From Rubrobacter tropicus (lineage in GTDB: Bacteria; Actinomycetota; Rubrobacteria; Rubrobacterales; Rubrobacteraceae): a DNA stretch of 64,000 nucleotides. Shown here one piece after another: positions 17,201-26,708 of the stretch (position 1 is its first letter; every line of letters begins with the position of its first letter). A program made the translations under genes and the position numbers. The stretch spans positions 1,612,001-1,676,000 of the forward strand of contig NZ_CP045119.1 of NCBI RefSeq assembly GCF_011492945.1. The letters are read 5' to 3'. Below the pieces are notes generated by a model. That model ran no database searches, was not told the origin of the DNA, and worked only from the letters and a program-made list of their open reading frames with translations.

Positions 17201-17665
17201 CTAGTCTCTGATCGAGCCCAGGCCGGACCGCACCTTCGCGAGCAGCCTCCCGAACTCGCGGCGTTCGGCCGGGTCGAGCCCGGCGAACGTCTTCTCCTCG
17301 GCCCTCTCCCAGCACCCGAGCACGGGTTCCTCCAGAGCCCGTCCTGGCCCCGTCAGGTACACCCGGAAGCTGCGGGCGTCGGCGGGGTCTGGGCGCCTCT
17401 CGATGAGGCCCATGCCTTCGAGACGCCGGAGCATCTTGGTGACGGTCGGCGGCTCCACCCCGAGCCTGCAGGCGAGTTCGCCGCCGCGCAGCCCGTCGTT
17501 TTGCCAGAGCTCGATCAGGACCATCTCCTGCCCGACGTGCAACCCGAACTCCGCCAACAGGCCCGCGACGTTCCCCCTGTGCGCCTTGCAGACCTTCGCC
17601 AGCCCAAACCCGACCCTCTCCTTTACCGGATGGTTCGCCGCGACCGCCCGACCCACCCCGGTCAC
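17201..17665 (-). CDS. MarR family transcriptional regulator
   Basis: The 154-residue protein carries a winged-helix domain: GLHVGQEMVLIELWQNDGLRGGELACRLGVEPPTVTKMLRRLEGMGLIERRPDPADARSF spans the recognition helix and wing in the family pattern. MarR proteins repress adjacent genes until a phenolic or oxidising ligand binds. Its start overlaps the DUF5519 gene by 4 bases. The operon promoter region carries a perfect palindrome, TTAGCCGGCTAA, a likely target for this dimeric repressor. Confidence 0.92.
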   Translation of the reverse strand: MTGVGRAVAANHPVKERVGFGLAKVCKAHRGNVAGLLAEFGLHVGQEMVLIELWQNDGLRGGELACRLGVEPPTVTKMLRRLEGMGLIERRPDPADARSFRVYLTGPGRALEEPVLGCWERAEEKTFAGLDPAERREFGRLLAKVRSGLGSIRD

Positions 17666-17988
17666 GAAGCCTTGCCGCCCTTGCGCGACGTCAACCTCTC
17701 GTAGTTCAGCCTGAAAAGTTCCAGCGCCCCGGCCACGTCTTCCTCGCCCCGGATGCGGTAACTGACCCAGCCCGTCTCTGGCATCACGTGGTGCTCGGCG
17801 GCCTTGCCCGCGGCCACCAACTCCTCGCGTACCTTCACCGGGAACGGGAGGTCCGCCAGCCTGTCGCCGTGCAGGTGCCCGATCTCATGCCCGCGTACCC
17901 GAAACTCGACCCCGCCGAAACGGTGGTCCCGGCCCTCGACCCCTTCCCACCCCAATACCTCGCGCCCGATCTCCTCGCCAATGCCCAC
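17662..17988 (-). CDS. DUF5519 (luciferase-domain) family protein
   Basis: A 108-residue protein with the motif HEIGHLHGDRLADLPFPVKVRE and a C-terminal HHVMPETGWVSYRIRGEEDVAGALELFRLNYERL segment. This pattern is found in the DUF5519 family, named after a luciferin-binding domain of fungal luciferase; bacterial members have no assigned function. It is the first gene of the marR operon, with the palindromic operator just upstream of its GTG start. It may bind a small ligand, but nothing in the sequence proves it. Confidence 0.75.
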   Translation of the reverse strand: MGIGEEIGREVLGWEGVEGRDHRFGGVEFRVRGHEIGHLHGDRLADLPFPVKVREELVAAGKAAEHHVMPETGWVSYRIRGEEDVAGALELFRLNYERLTSRKGGKAS

Positions 17989-18012
17989 CGCCGCTCCTCT
18001 CCGCCGATTTCA

Positions 18013-18056
18013 TTAGCCGGCTAAGTAAATGGTACTACCGTAGTGCCGTCTTTCAA
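18013..18056 (-). promoter_or_regulatory. Promoter with MarR-type palindromic operator
   Basis: On the minus strand, TTGAAA (18051-18056) and TACCAT (18029-18034) are separated by 16 bases, a reasonable -35/-10 pair. Just downstream, at 18013-18024, lies the perfect 12-bp palindrome TTAGCCGGCTAA, covering the likely transcription start. It precedes the operon that encodes a MarR repressor, so autoregulation is inferred. Confidence 0.6.
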
Positions 18057-18200
18057 GCCTGCAAGGATTACCTCCTGGTCCGTTCTCCTACGCCCGAAGA
18101 ATACGGCGCGCCAAAGACCCCGACGACGAACGAAATAACGGTTTTCAACCCGTACCAGAGGACAGGTCCATCCAACACCCCACGCCAACAACCCCCGTAG

Positions 18201-18250
18201 GGGCGGGTTTCAAACCCGCCCGGGCACCCGCCCGGGCACCCGTCCGGGCG
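18201..18250. repeat. Perfect palindrome with adjoining short tandem repeats
   Basis: GGGCGGGTTT and AAACCCGCCC form a perfect inverted repeat around a single C (18201-18221). About three copies of CCCGGGCACCCG-like sequence follow directly, running to about 18250. It lies just downstream of the AEC permease stop codon, where it could form a terminator hairpin. A similar GTAGGGGCGGGTTT palindrome is, from memory, scattered through genomes of several phyla, so it may be a dispersed repeat instead. Confidence 0.75.
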
Positions 18251-18265
18251 CCGCGGCCGACCGCT

Positions 18266-19204
18266 TCAGCCCGGCGCCAGGACCAGCAGCAGCGCCGAGA
18301 CGGTGACGATCGAGACGGCCGTCGAGACGAGGACGGCGCCGGAGGCGCGGGCGACGTAGGTGTCGTACTGGCGGGCGACTATAAAGACGTTGGCGGCGAC
18401 GGGGAGGGCCGCGCCGAGGAGGGCGGCGGTCGCCCAGAGGGGGTCCACGTCGAAGACGACGGTGGTGGTGAGGAGGAGGGTGGCGGGGTGGACGAAGAGT
18501 TTCAGGGCTGTCATGTAGGAGATCTCGGCCGCCCCCCCCGCTACCGAACGGCCGGCAAGCGTGGCGCCGAGGGCGAAGAGGGCGCAAGGCCCCGCCGTAT
18601 CGCCGAGAAGGTCGAGGAAATTGTTTACGGGCGTCGGGGTAGTGACACCGGCCGCGGAGGCGGCCAGGCCGGCGAAGATAGAGATGATGAGCGGGTTTCG
18701 GAGAAGGTTGGGCAGGGTCGAGAGGGCCGAGCGGAGCGGGCCCGCGTCGCGGCCTTTCTCGGATTCGATGAGCAGGATGCCCAAGGGTATGAGCAGGATG
18801 CCGTCGAGCGTCAGGCCGACCACCAGTGGGACGGCCGCCTCGCGGCCGAAGACCGCCACGGCGAGCGGTATCCCCATGTAGCCCGTGTTCGGGAGAACGG
18901 CGGCGAGCCCCTGCACCGCCGCCTCCCCGCGCCCGACGCCGAAGAGGAGTTTGCCCCCAGCGGCGGCCAGGCCGAAGACGGCCAGGCTCGCGCAGACGTA
19001 GGCGCCTATGAACGGGACGTTCAGGACCTCGGCGATGGGGGAGGAGGACATGAGCGAGAAGAGAAAGGCGGGCAGGGCGAAGTAGAAGACGAACGTGTTC
19101 ACGCCCGCGGCGGCCGTGGTCGTGAGGAGGTTAAGGCGGCCCGCGCCGTAGCCGCAGAAGATCAGGGCGAAAAAGGGCAGCGCCGTGTTGAGGATAGATT
19201 GCAA
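18266..19204 (-). CDS. AEC (auxin efflux carrier) family transporter
   Basis: A 312-residue membrane protein with about ten helices in two five-helix halves. Recognisable family elements are ALPFFALIFCGYGAGRL at the start, VLPNTGYMGIPLAVAVFG in the first crossover region and ALGATLAGR in the second half. AEC proteins move small organic anions or related metabolites. ATG start at 19204. It stands alone between the marR operon and two small membrane proteins; its substrate is unknown. Confidence 0.9.
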   Translation of the reverse strand: MQSILNTALPFFALIFCGYGAGRLNLLTTTAAAGVNTFVFYFALPAFLFSLMSSSPIAEVLNVPFIGAYVCASLAVFGLAAAGGKLLFGVGRGEAAVQGLAAVLPNTGYMGIPLAVAVFGREAAVPLVVGLTLDGILLIPLGILLIESEKGRDAGPLRSALSTLPNLLRNPLIISIFAGLAASAAGVTTPTPVNNFLDLLGDTAGPCALFALGATLAGRSVAGGAAEISYMTALKLFVHPATLLLTTTVVFDVDPLWATAALLGAALPVAANVFIVARQYDTYVARASGAVLVSTAVSIVTVSALLLVLAPG

Positions 19205-19296
19205 GTCGACTCTCAGCTGTAGTAGCGGTCAGGCCTGGCCGGCGGGGCGTCGCCCGGCGGTGGTAACGCTACCAGACCTTCGCGCCGGCGGCCCCC

Positions 19297-19554
19297 TCAG
19301 CCATCGGCGTCGGTGGGAGGATCGCCGCGCAGGATCCTGACCACCGCCCACAGGCTGACCAGGGCCCACACGCCTTCGAGCAAGATGAAGCCCAGTTGGA
19401 CCTCGATCGCGGCGACGACCAGGAGGATTCCGGAGCCGGCGAGGTTGGCGAGTTGGTACGGGAGGTTGTCCAGCTCCACCCTGCCGAGCTGGTTGGCGGC
19501 GTAGGCGCCGAGCACGGCGAGCGCCCCGACCACCGAGATCGCTTGCAGCGCCAT
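19297..19554 (-). CDS. Small CBU_0592-like membrane protein, second of a tandem pair
   Basis: An 85-residue protein with three hydrophobic helices: [43 protein letters not shown] and [16 protein letters not shown]. The pattern resembles the small CBU_0592-type membrane family, which has no known function. The ATG at 19554 overlaps the TGA of the upstream paralogue by one base (TGATG), so translation is coupled. The two proteins align over their full length, indicating a tandem duplication. Confidence 0.75.
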   Translation of the reverse strand: MALQAISVVGALAVLGAYAANQLGRVELDNLPYQLANLAGSGILLVVAAIEVQLGFILLEGVWALVSLWAVVRILRGDPPTDADG

Positions 19555-19826
19555 CACGGTTCCTCCCCGCGCCTGCCGCCCCGGAGAGGCGAAGCCCCGC
19601 GGCTTCGCAAGATCGCCGCGGCGCCCCAGAGGCTGATGAGCGTCCAGGCGCCCTGCAGGAGGATGAATCCGATTTGCCGGTCGACGACCGCGACCACCGT
19701 CAACAGCCCGGCGCCCACGAAGTTCGCCAGCGCGTAGGAGAGGCGGGAGGGGGTGATCCAACCGAGCTGATCCGCCACGAAGGCGCCAAGCACCACCAAG
19801 GCCCCGATTATGGACACGATCTGCAA
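19554..19826 (-). CDS. Small CBU_0592-like membrane protein, first of a tandem pair
   Basis: A 90-residue protein with the same three-helix layout as its downstream neighbour: [43 protein letters not shown] and [16 protein letters not shown], then a basic tail. I use the TTG at 19826 because GGGAGG lies 8 bases upstream; a longer frame from 19892 has no comparable signal and adds a non-conserved leader. The two subunits may form a small heteromeric membrane complex, which is inference. Confidence 0.75.
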   Translation of the reverse strand: MQIVSIIGALVVLGAFVADQLGWITPSRLSYALANFVGAGLLTVVAVVDRQIGFILLQGAWTLISLWGAAAILRSRGASPLRGGRRGEEP

Positions 19827-19981
19827 GTGACGAACCTCCCGAACGCTACCGCTTGACCCTGACCTTGCCGATGATCGCCCCGGATACCCCATCGGCCTTC
19901 GCCGAGCACCGCGTCAACCTTATGCGCCCTCGACGGTCCATCGCGCGGGAGTATATCGCCGGGCCGCGGTAACGGCGTTTC

Positions 19982-20010
19982 TTGACGCGGGTATGCGGCT
20001 CCGTTACGCT
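19982..20010 (+). promoter_or_regulatory. Likely sigma-70-type promoter of the glpK operon
   Basis: TTGACG at 19982-19987 and TACGCT at 20005-20010 are separated by exactly 17 bases. The pair lies about 160 bases before the glpK start, leaving a long 5' leader. The gap between the small membrane gene (start 19826) and glpK holds no gene and no other feature I can support. Confidence 0.55.
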
Positions 20011-20090
20011 CGGAATGGCAAAAGATAGCAAAGATGCATGGTGGCGGAAGGGAGAAGGTTCATCCTGTGGTCGCGCGTGCCCCGCGATAG

Positions 20091-21695
<1,605 letters not shown>

Positions 21696-21717
21696 AGAGA
21701 CCCCCGAAAGGAACCAG

Positions 21718-22719
21718 ATGAAGAAGCTCATCAACGCGCCCGAGAGGGTCGTCGGGGAGATGCTCCGGGGCATGGAGCTCGCCCACGGCGGCCTCCTCAG
21801 GCTGCTCCCGGAGAACGGCGTCGTCCTCAGGGCCGACGCCCCCGTCCAGGGCAAGGTGGCCCTCGTCTCGGGGGGCGGCTCGGGCCACGAGCCGACCCAC
21901 GGCGGCTTCGTAGGCCCCGGCATGTTGGATGCCGCGTGCGCCGGCTCCGTCTTTACGAGCCCCACCCCGGACCAGATGCTCGAGGCCACCAAGGCCGTCG
22001 ACGGCGGGGCAGGGGTCTTCTACGTCGTCAAGAACTACACCGGCGACGTCCTCAACTTCGAGATGGCCGGGGAGTTGGCCGAGGCCGAAGGCATCCAGAC
22101 CGACTACGTCGTCACGAACGACGACGTCGCGGTCGAGGACTCCACTTTCACGAGCGGGCGGCGTGGGATCGCGGGCACCATCTTCGTGCACAAGATCTGC
22201 GGCGCCGCCGCCGACGACGGTAAAGATCTGGCCGGCATAAAAGAGCTGGCCGAGAAGGTCAACGGCAACGTCCGGTCGATGGGGATGGCGTTGACCAGTT
22301 GCACCCCGCCGGAGAGCGGGGAGCCGATCTTCCAGATCGGGGACGACGAGATGGAGATAGGCATAGGCATCCACGGCGAGCCCGGCATCCAGCGCAAAAA
22401 GATAGAGCCGGCCGACAACATCGTGGACGAGATGCTCGACAAGATCCTCGGCGACTCCGTCGACTTCTCGGGCTCGGAAGTCGCCGTCATGGTCAACGGC
22501 ATGGGCGGCACGCCGCTCATGGAGCTCTACGTAGCCTACGCCCGCGTCGCCGACAGGCTCAAGGACGAAGGCGTGAACGTGTGGCGGATGCCTTACGTGG
22601 GCGACTACATGACCTCGCTCGAGATGGCCGGCTTCTCCATAACGCTGCTCAAGCTCGACGAAGAGATGAAGGGCTACCTCGCGGCGCCTTGCGACGTGGC
22701 CGCCGGCAGGCCGTTCTAG
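21718..22719 (+). CDS. dhaK: Dihydroxyacetone kinase, subunit DhaK
   Basis: A 333-residue substrate-binding subunit of the PTS-type dihydroxyacetone kinase. It shows VSGGGSGHEPTHGGFVGPGM at the start, KNYTGDVLNFEMA, and GIGIHGEPG, where the His forms the hemiaminal bond with dihydroxyacetone. DhaK works with DhaL (ADP carrier) and DhaM (phosphate donor). Those partners are encoded 22 kb downstream, not here. RBS GAAAGGA precedes the ATG. It lies between glpK and an aquaporin, so expression is tied to glycerol use. Confidence 0.96.
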   Translation: MKKLINAPERVVGEMLRGMELAHGGLLRLLPENGVVLRADAPVQGKVALVSGGGSGHEPTHGGFVGPGMLDAACAGSVFTSPTPDQMLEATKAVDGGAGVFYVVKNYTGDVLNFEMAGELAEAEGIQTDYVVTNDDVAVEDSTFTSGRRGIAGTIFVHKICGAAADDGKDLAGIKELAEKVNGNVRSMGMALTSCTPPESGEPIFQIGDDEMEIGIGIHGEPGIQRKKIEPADNIVDEMLDKILGDSVDFSGSEVAVMVNGMGGTPLMELYVAYARVADRLKDEGVNVWRMPYVGDYMTSLEMAGFSITLLKLDEEMKGYLAAPCDVAAGRPF

Positions 22720-22732
22720 GAAAGGGGACCAA

Positions 22733-23476
22733 ATGCAAGCATACCTCGCCGAGTTTATCGGCACCATGATCCTCATCATCTTCGGAGACGGGGTCGTCGC
22801 CGGGGTGCTTCTCAAGAACTCGAAGGCCGAGAACTCGGGCTGGATCGTCATTACCTTCGGCTGGGCGATGGGGGTCGCCATCGCCGTCTACTGCGTCGGC
22901 GCCATCAGCGGCGCCCACATAAACCCGGCCGTCACCATAGGGTTGGCCGCGTTCGCCGACTTCCCGTGGGCCGACGTGCCGGGCTATATCATCGCCCAGT
23001 TCCTCGGGGCGTTCGTGGGCGGCGTTATCGTGTGGCTGGCCTACCTGCCGCACTGGCGCCCGACCGAAGACCCGGGCCTCAAGCTCGGCGTCTTCTGCAC
23101 CGCGCCCGCCTACCGGGCGACGGGGCCGAACATCATCACGGAGATCATCGGCACCGCCGTCCTCCTCTTCGGCGTCCTCGGCATCGGCGCGAACGCGGGG
23201 GCCGTCCCCGGTGATCTCTCGGCGGTCATCGCGACGGGCCTCAACCCGCTCCTCGTCGGTCTCTTGGTCCTCGGTATCGGGCTCTCGCTCGGCGGGCCGA
23301 CGGGCTACGCGATCAACCCCGCCCGCGATCTCGGGCCGCGCATAGCCCACGCCGTTCTTCCCATAGCGGGCAAGGGTTCGAGCGACTGGGAGTACTCCTG
23401 GATCCCGGTCGTGGCCCCCATAATCGGCGGCATCCTCGGCGCCGGCCTCTTCGTCCTGCTCGGTTTCGGCGGCTAG
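22733..23476 (+). CDS. glpF: MIP-family aquaglyceroporin (glycerol facilitator)
   Basis: The 247-residue membrane channel has the two pore motifs HINPAVT and AINPARDLGPR. The Asp after the second NPAR is typical of glycerol-conducting GlpF rather than strict water channels. Six helices with two half-helices are apparent. It follows dhaK by 13 bases and completes a glycerol uptake and phosphorylation set. It also resembles aquaporins generally, but context favours glycerol or dihydroxyacetone. Confidence 0.93.
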   Translation: MQAYLAEFIGTMILIIFGDGVVAGVLLKNSKAENSGWIVITFGWAMGVAIAVYCVGAISGAHINPAVTIGLAAFADFPWADVPGYIIAQFLGAFVGGVIVWLAYLPHWRPTEDPGLKLGVFCTAPAYRATGPNIITEIIGTAVLLFGVLGIGANAGAVPGDLSAVIATGLNPLLVGLLVLGIGLSLGGPTGYAINPARDLGPRIAHAVLPIAGKGSSDWEYSWIPVVAPIIGGILGAGLFVLLGFGG

Positions 23477-23533
23477 ATAGGTCTGTTTTTCCGGAGGGGC
23501 GCCGCGCGCCCCTCCCGCGAGAGGGGGATACCG

Positions 23534-24301
23534 GTGGGCGTACTCGACGCCTTCGATCTTACGGGCAAGGTCGCCGTCGTCACCGGCGGCAACACGGGCC
23601 TCGGCGAGGCCTTCGCGAAAGCCCTCTCCGAAGTGGGGGCGAGCGTCGCCGTCGCCGCCCGCACCCGCGAGCGCTCCGAGAAGGTGGCGCGCGAGATCTC
23701 CGCCTCCGGCGGCCGGGCGGTCGCCGTCGACCTCGACGTGACGGACCCGGAGAGCGTCGAAGCCATGGTCGGGGCCGTGGGCGAGAGCCTCGGGACGATT
23801 GACGTCCTCGTCAACAACGCCGGCGTCTGCTACCACAGGCCGGCGGCCGAGGTTCCGCGCGAGGAGTGGCTGAGCACCTTCGACGTGAACGTCCACGGGC
23901 TCTGGTACTGCGCGCAGGCGGTGGGAAGGCGGATGATCGAGGCTGGCGGCGGGACCATAGTCAACGTCGGCTCGATCTCCGCGATGATCGTCAACCGGCC
24001 CCAGTGGCAGCCGGCCTACAACGCGTCCAAGGCCGCCGTCCACCAGCTCACGAAGTCCCTCGCGGCGGAGTGGGCGCCGCACAACATCAGGGTCAACGCG
24101 CTCGCGCCCGGCTACGTCAAGACGGAGATGGCGCCCGTGGACGAGCCCCGGTTCAGGCGGCACTGGATCGAGGACGCGCCCATGCAACGTTACGCCCTGC
24201 CGGAGGAGCTCGGCCCGAGCCTCGTCTACCTGGCGAGCGAAGCGTCGGGCTTCATGACGGGCTCCGTGCTCGTCGTGGACGGCGGGTACACGCTCTGGTG
24301 A
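23534..24301 (+). CDS. SDR family oxidoreductase
   Basis: A 255-residue classical short-chain dehydrogenase: cofactor loop TGGNTGLGEAFA, NNAG, catalytic Ser in NVGSISAMI, YNASK with the Tyr/Lys pair, and APGYVKTEMAP. Basic residues after the second strand (AARTRERS) suggest NADP(H). GTG start at 23534 behind GAGGGGGA. Downstream of glpF and followed by a second SDR, it may oxidise a polyol such as glycerol or an alditol; the actual substrate is unknown. Confidence 0.9.
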   Translation: MGVLDAFDLTGKVAVVTGGNTGLGEAFAKALSEVGASVAVAARTRERSEKVAREISASGGRAVAVDLDVTDPESVEAMVGAVGESLGTIDVLVNNAGVCYHRPAAEVPREEWLSTFDVNVHGLWYCAQAVGRRMIEAGGGTIVNVGSISAMIVNRPQWQPAYNASKAAVHQLTKSLAAEWAPHNIRVNALAPGYVKTEMAPVDEPRFRRHWIEDAPMQRYALPEELGPSLVYLASEASGFMTGSVLVVDGGYTLW

Positions 24302-24320
24302 GACAGGAAAAGGAGAAGTG

Positions 24321-25076
24321 ATGGAGAACGACAGGTTTTCGCTGGAAGGCAAGGTGGCGGTGATCACCGGCGCCGGGGGCGGCCTGGGGCATGAGATCTC
24401 GCGCCTGCTCCGGTCCGCCGGGGCCGAGATCGTGGCCTCCGACCTCAACGAGGGGCCGGGCCGGGCCGTGGCGGACGAGCTCGGGGGCACGTTCGTCCAG
24501 ACGGACGTGACAGACCCGGACTCCGTGCGGGCCCTGATCCGGTCCGTCCTCGACGCGCACGGGCGCGTGGACGTGATGGTCAACAATGCCGGCATCGCCC
24601 ACAACGTCCCCTCCGAGGAGGCCACGGACGAGGACTGGCGCAGGGTCGTCTCCGTCAACCTCGACGGCGTCTTCTGGTGCTGCCGCGAGGCGGGCAAGGC
24701 CATGCTGGAACGGGGCTCCGGTTCCATAGTCAACATCGCCTCGATGTCCGGGATGGTCTCCAACTACCCCCAGCCCCAGGCCGCGTACAACGCCGCCAAG
24801 GCCGGCGTCATCGTCCTTACCAAGTCGCTGGCGGGCGAGTGGGCCCAGCGCGGCGTCCGGGTCAACGCCATCTCCCCAGGCTACATAAGGACGAACATGA
24901 CGGCCGGCGGCATCGCCAACGAGGAGTGGTACAGGGTGTGGCTCGACAAGACCCCGATGGGCCGCGTCGCCGAGCCCCAGGAGATAGCGCCCGCCGCCCT
25001 CTACCTCGCCTCCGACGCCAGCAGCTTCACCACCGGCACGAACCTCGTGGTCGATGGGGGCTACACGTCCTGGTAA
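24321..25076 (+). CDS. SDR family oxidoreductase
   Basis: A second classical SDR of 251 residues, with TGAGGGLGHEIS, DLNEG after strand 2 (an Asp that favours NAD), NNAGIAHN, SMSGMVSNYP, YNAAK and SPGYIRTNMT. I prefer the ATG at 24321 (AGGAG five bases upstream) over the GTG one codon earlier. It follows the first SDR by 19 bases and is related to it. The family includes gluconate 5-dehydrogenase and polyol dehydrogenases, which fits the sugar-alcohol genes nearby. Its stop is followed in the same frame by a multicopper-oxidase remnant. Confidence 0.9.
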   Translation: MENDRFSLEGKVAVITGAGGGLGHEISRLLRSAGAEIVASDLNEGPGRAVADELGGTFVQTDVTDPDSVRALIRSVLDAHGRVDVMVNNAGIAHNVPSEEATDEDWRRVVSVNLDGVFWCCREAGKAMLERGSGSIVNIASMSGMVSNYPQPQAAYNAAKAGVIVLTKSLAGEWAQRGVRVNAISPGYIRTNMTAGGIANEEWYRVWLDKTPMGRVAEPQEIAPAALYLASDASSFTTGTNLVVDGGYTSW

Positions 25077-25079
25077 GGG

Positions 25080-25247
25080 CTGGCCCTCTCGACGGGGGAC
25101 CCCCTCACCGTCATCGCCTCGGACGGCGGGCTCATGCCCCGCCCCCGGCAGACCAGGATCGGGCAGGTCGAGCGCTACGAGATCGTCATAGACTTCGCCA
25201 GGTACGAGGTCGGGCAGCAGGTGGTCCTCCCGAACCTCCGTAACTCA
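25080..25247 (+). pseudogene. Multicopper oxidase fragment
   Basis: About 56 codons directly after the SDR stop, in the same frame, read like the middle of a bilirubin-oxidase/CotA-type multicopper oxidase: LALSTGDPLTVIASDGGLM, then VERYEIVIDFARYEVGQQVV and LPNLRN. No copper-binding HxH motifs and no start or remainder of the gene are present, so this is a relic left by deletion. The match rests on remembered family sequence, not a search. Confidence 0.65.
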
Positions 25248-25298
25248 TGGCCCGTTCGCGATGGGACCCATCCTTCCGCAAACCGCTGTATTGCCCCG

Positions 25299-26018
25299 CT
25301 AGCGCGCCTCCTGAGCATCCCCGTAAGCGGCCGATCTCTTGAGGGCCTCGATGTCTGTCACGTGGATCAGACGCCGCCTGAGCTCCACGACCCCCTTGTC
25401 CTGGAGCAGCCCGAAGGCGCGGGTGACGGCCACGCGGTTGGCCCCTATCATGGTGCCCAGCCTCTCATGGGTGTAGTGGACGGGAATCTTGTAGCCCGTG
25501 CCGCTCCTGACGCCCTCGCTCTCGACCAGGAGCAAGATGATGCCCGCCAGGCGGGCGTGGACGTCCTTCATGGTGGCGTCCTCGAGGCGCGACTCCTGGC
25601 GGCGCAGGCGCTCGCTAAGGACCCGCATTATCTGCAGGCCCACCTCCGGCTTCTCCAACACCAACTGCTCCAGGTCTTCCTTTAGTATCGTGGAGACCAT
25701 CGAGGGCTCGACCGCCTGGGCGTAGGCCCCCTCGGGCTGCAGGCCCGCGAGCGCCATCTCGCCGAACACGGTCCCGGACTCCACCACCGCGAGGGTGAAC
25801 TCCCGCCCGTCGGGGGCGGTCCTGAAGATCCTGGCCTTGCCCTTCTGGAGGATGAAGAGCCTCTCCGAGAGGTCCTGGGGTCCGTAGAAGATTTCGCCGC
25901 TTTCCACGTGGCGGTCGGGGAGCCGGCCGTCGAGGCGCTCTATCTCTTCTCCGGAGAGTGGCTCGAAGATGTCCACCAAAGAGAGGAGCCTAATCCTCTC
26001 CGCGCTTGGCTCCGACAA
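25299..26018 (-). CDS. Crp/Fnr family transcriptional regulator
   Basis: The 239-residue protein has an N-terminal cyclic-nucleotide-type beta roll (YGPQDLSERLFILQKGKARIF, GTVFGEMALAG), a long dimer helix and a C-terminal winged helix with RLGTMIGANRVAVTRAFGLLQDKGVV as recognition region. No Fnr-type Cys cluster is visible. I chose the TTG at 26018 because GGAGG lies 7 bases upstream; a frame from 26111 adds an unlikely leader. It converges on the glycerol/SDR operon and could regulate it, which is inference only. A 13-bp palindrome, AGAAGC A GCTTCT, lies at 26054-26066 upstream. Confidence 0.9.
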   Translation of the reverse strand: MSEPSAERIRLLSLVDIFEPLSGEEIERLDGRLPDRHVESGEIFYGPQDLSERLFILQKGKARIFRTAPDGREFTLAVVESGTVFGEMALAGLQPEGAYAQAVEPSMVSTILKEDLEQLVLEKPEVGLQIMRVLSERLRRQESRLEDATMKDVHARLAGIILLLVESEGVRSGTGYKIPVHYTHERLGTMIGANRVAVTRAFGLLQDKGVVELRRRLIHVTDIEALKRSAAYGDAQEAR

Positions 26019-26313
26019 AGCCGATCCTCCGCTTAACCTTCGTGACGATTTGCAGAAGCAGCTTCTCGATTCGCTCCCTACCATTCTAAGGGACGAAGAC
26101 TCGCGGCGCATCCTTTGGGAAAAGGAGGCCCCGCCCGGCGGGTACGGGAAGGAGACCGGGTGGGGCCGGCTCGACGCGTCCCCGACCAGGGTGCCGGGGT
26201 GTTTGGGAGGGCCGACGTCCTCGGGGAGACGGGATCTCTACAAACGCCCCGGATACAGGCTTAGAAGATAAACGCCTCTTCCACGAGCCAAAAGATTGGG
26301 GTAGGATGCGTGC

Positions 26314-26547
26314 ATGGCAGAGAGGTGGGCGAAGGTGGCCGTGGCCCCCAACGAAACCGACGCGCTGCTGATGGACGGCGTGCTGAAGGACGCCGGCATC
26401 CCGTCGCTGATCCAACGCGCGGCAGGCTTCGATGCGCCGGACTTCCTGGCTGCCGGTCCGAGGGACGTGCTGGTGCCGGGTTCGTTGATGGAAGAAGCCA
26501 GGCAGGTACTCGAAGACACCACGGGGCTCGGGTCGTACGCGCCGTAG
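26314..26547 (+). CDS. DUF2007-like small protein
   Basis: A 77-residue protein of the DUF2007 type (putative signal-transducing proteins): KVAVAPNETDALLMDGVLKDAGIPSLIQR, then VLVPGSLMEEARQVLEDT. The pattern, an N-terminal strand-helix sensing two subunits followed by VP..EEAR, is characteristic. An AGGA lies about 8 bases before the ATG. Function is unknown. It is isolated between two minus-strand genes. Confidence 0.75.
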   Translation: MAERWAKVAVAPNETDALLMDGVLKDAGIPSLIQRAAGFDAPDFLAAGPRDVLVPGSLMEEARQVLEDTTGLGSYAP

Positions 26548-26708
26548 CGGTGCTGCGGGAGACCTCCGACTAGACCCCGCCCGGTCGAAGTAGACGCGCA
26601 GCCTACCGTGGACCGAATAGCTCGTACCGATTTGCCGAGGTCGCCCCCTCCCACGAACGCCGGCTGCTTTCGGGGAAGCGGGTGAGGAGCTCTCCGGCTT
26701 TCTCGCCT

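Noticed and set aside
22649-24763. 704-codon open frame on the minus strand
   Set aside because: It is antisense to dhaK's end, the aquaporin and two SDR genes, all with clear family motifs; its own translation is low-complexity and matches nothing.
25134-25685. Possible full small gene at the oxidase remnant
   Set aside because: Only the part up to about 25247 resembles an oxidase; the rest is antisense to the Crp/Fnr regulator.
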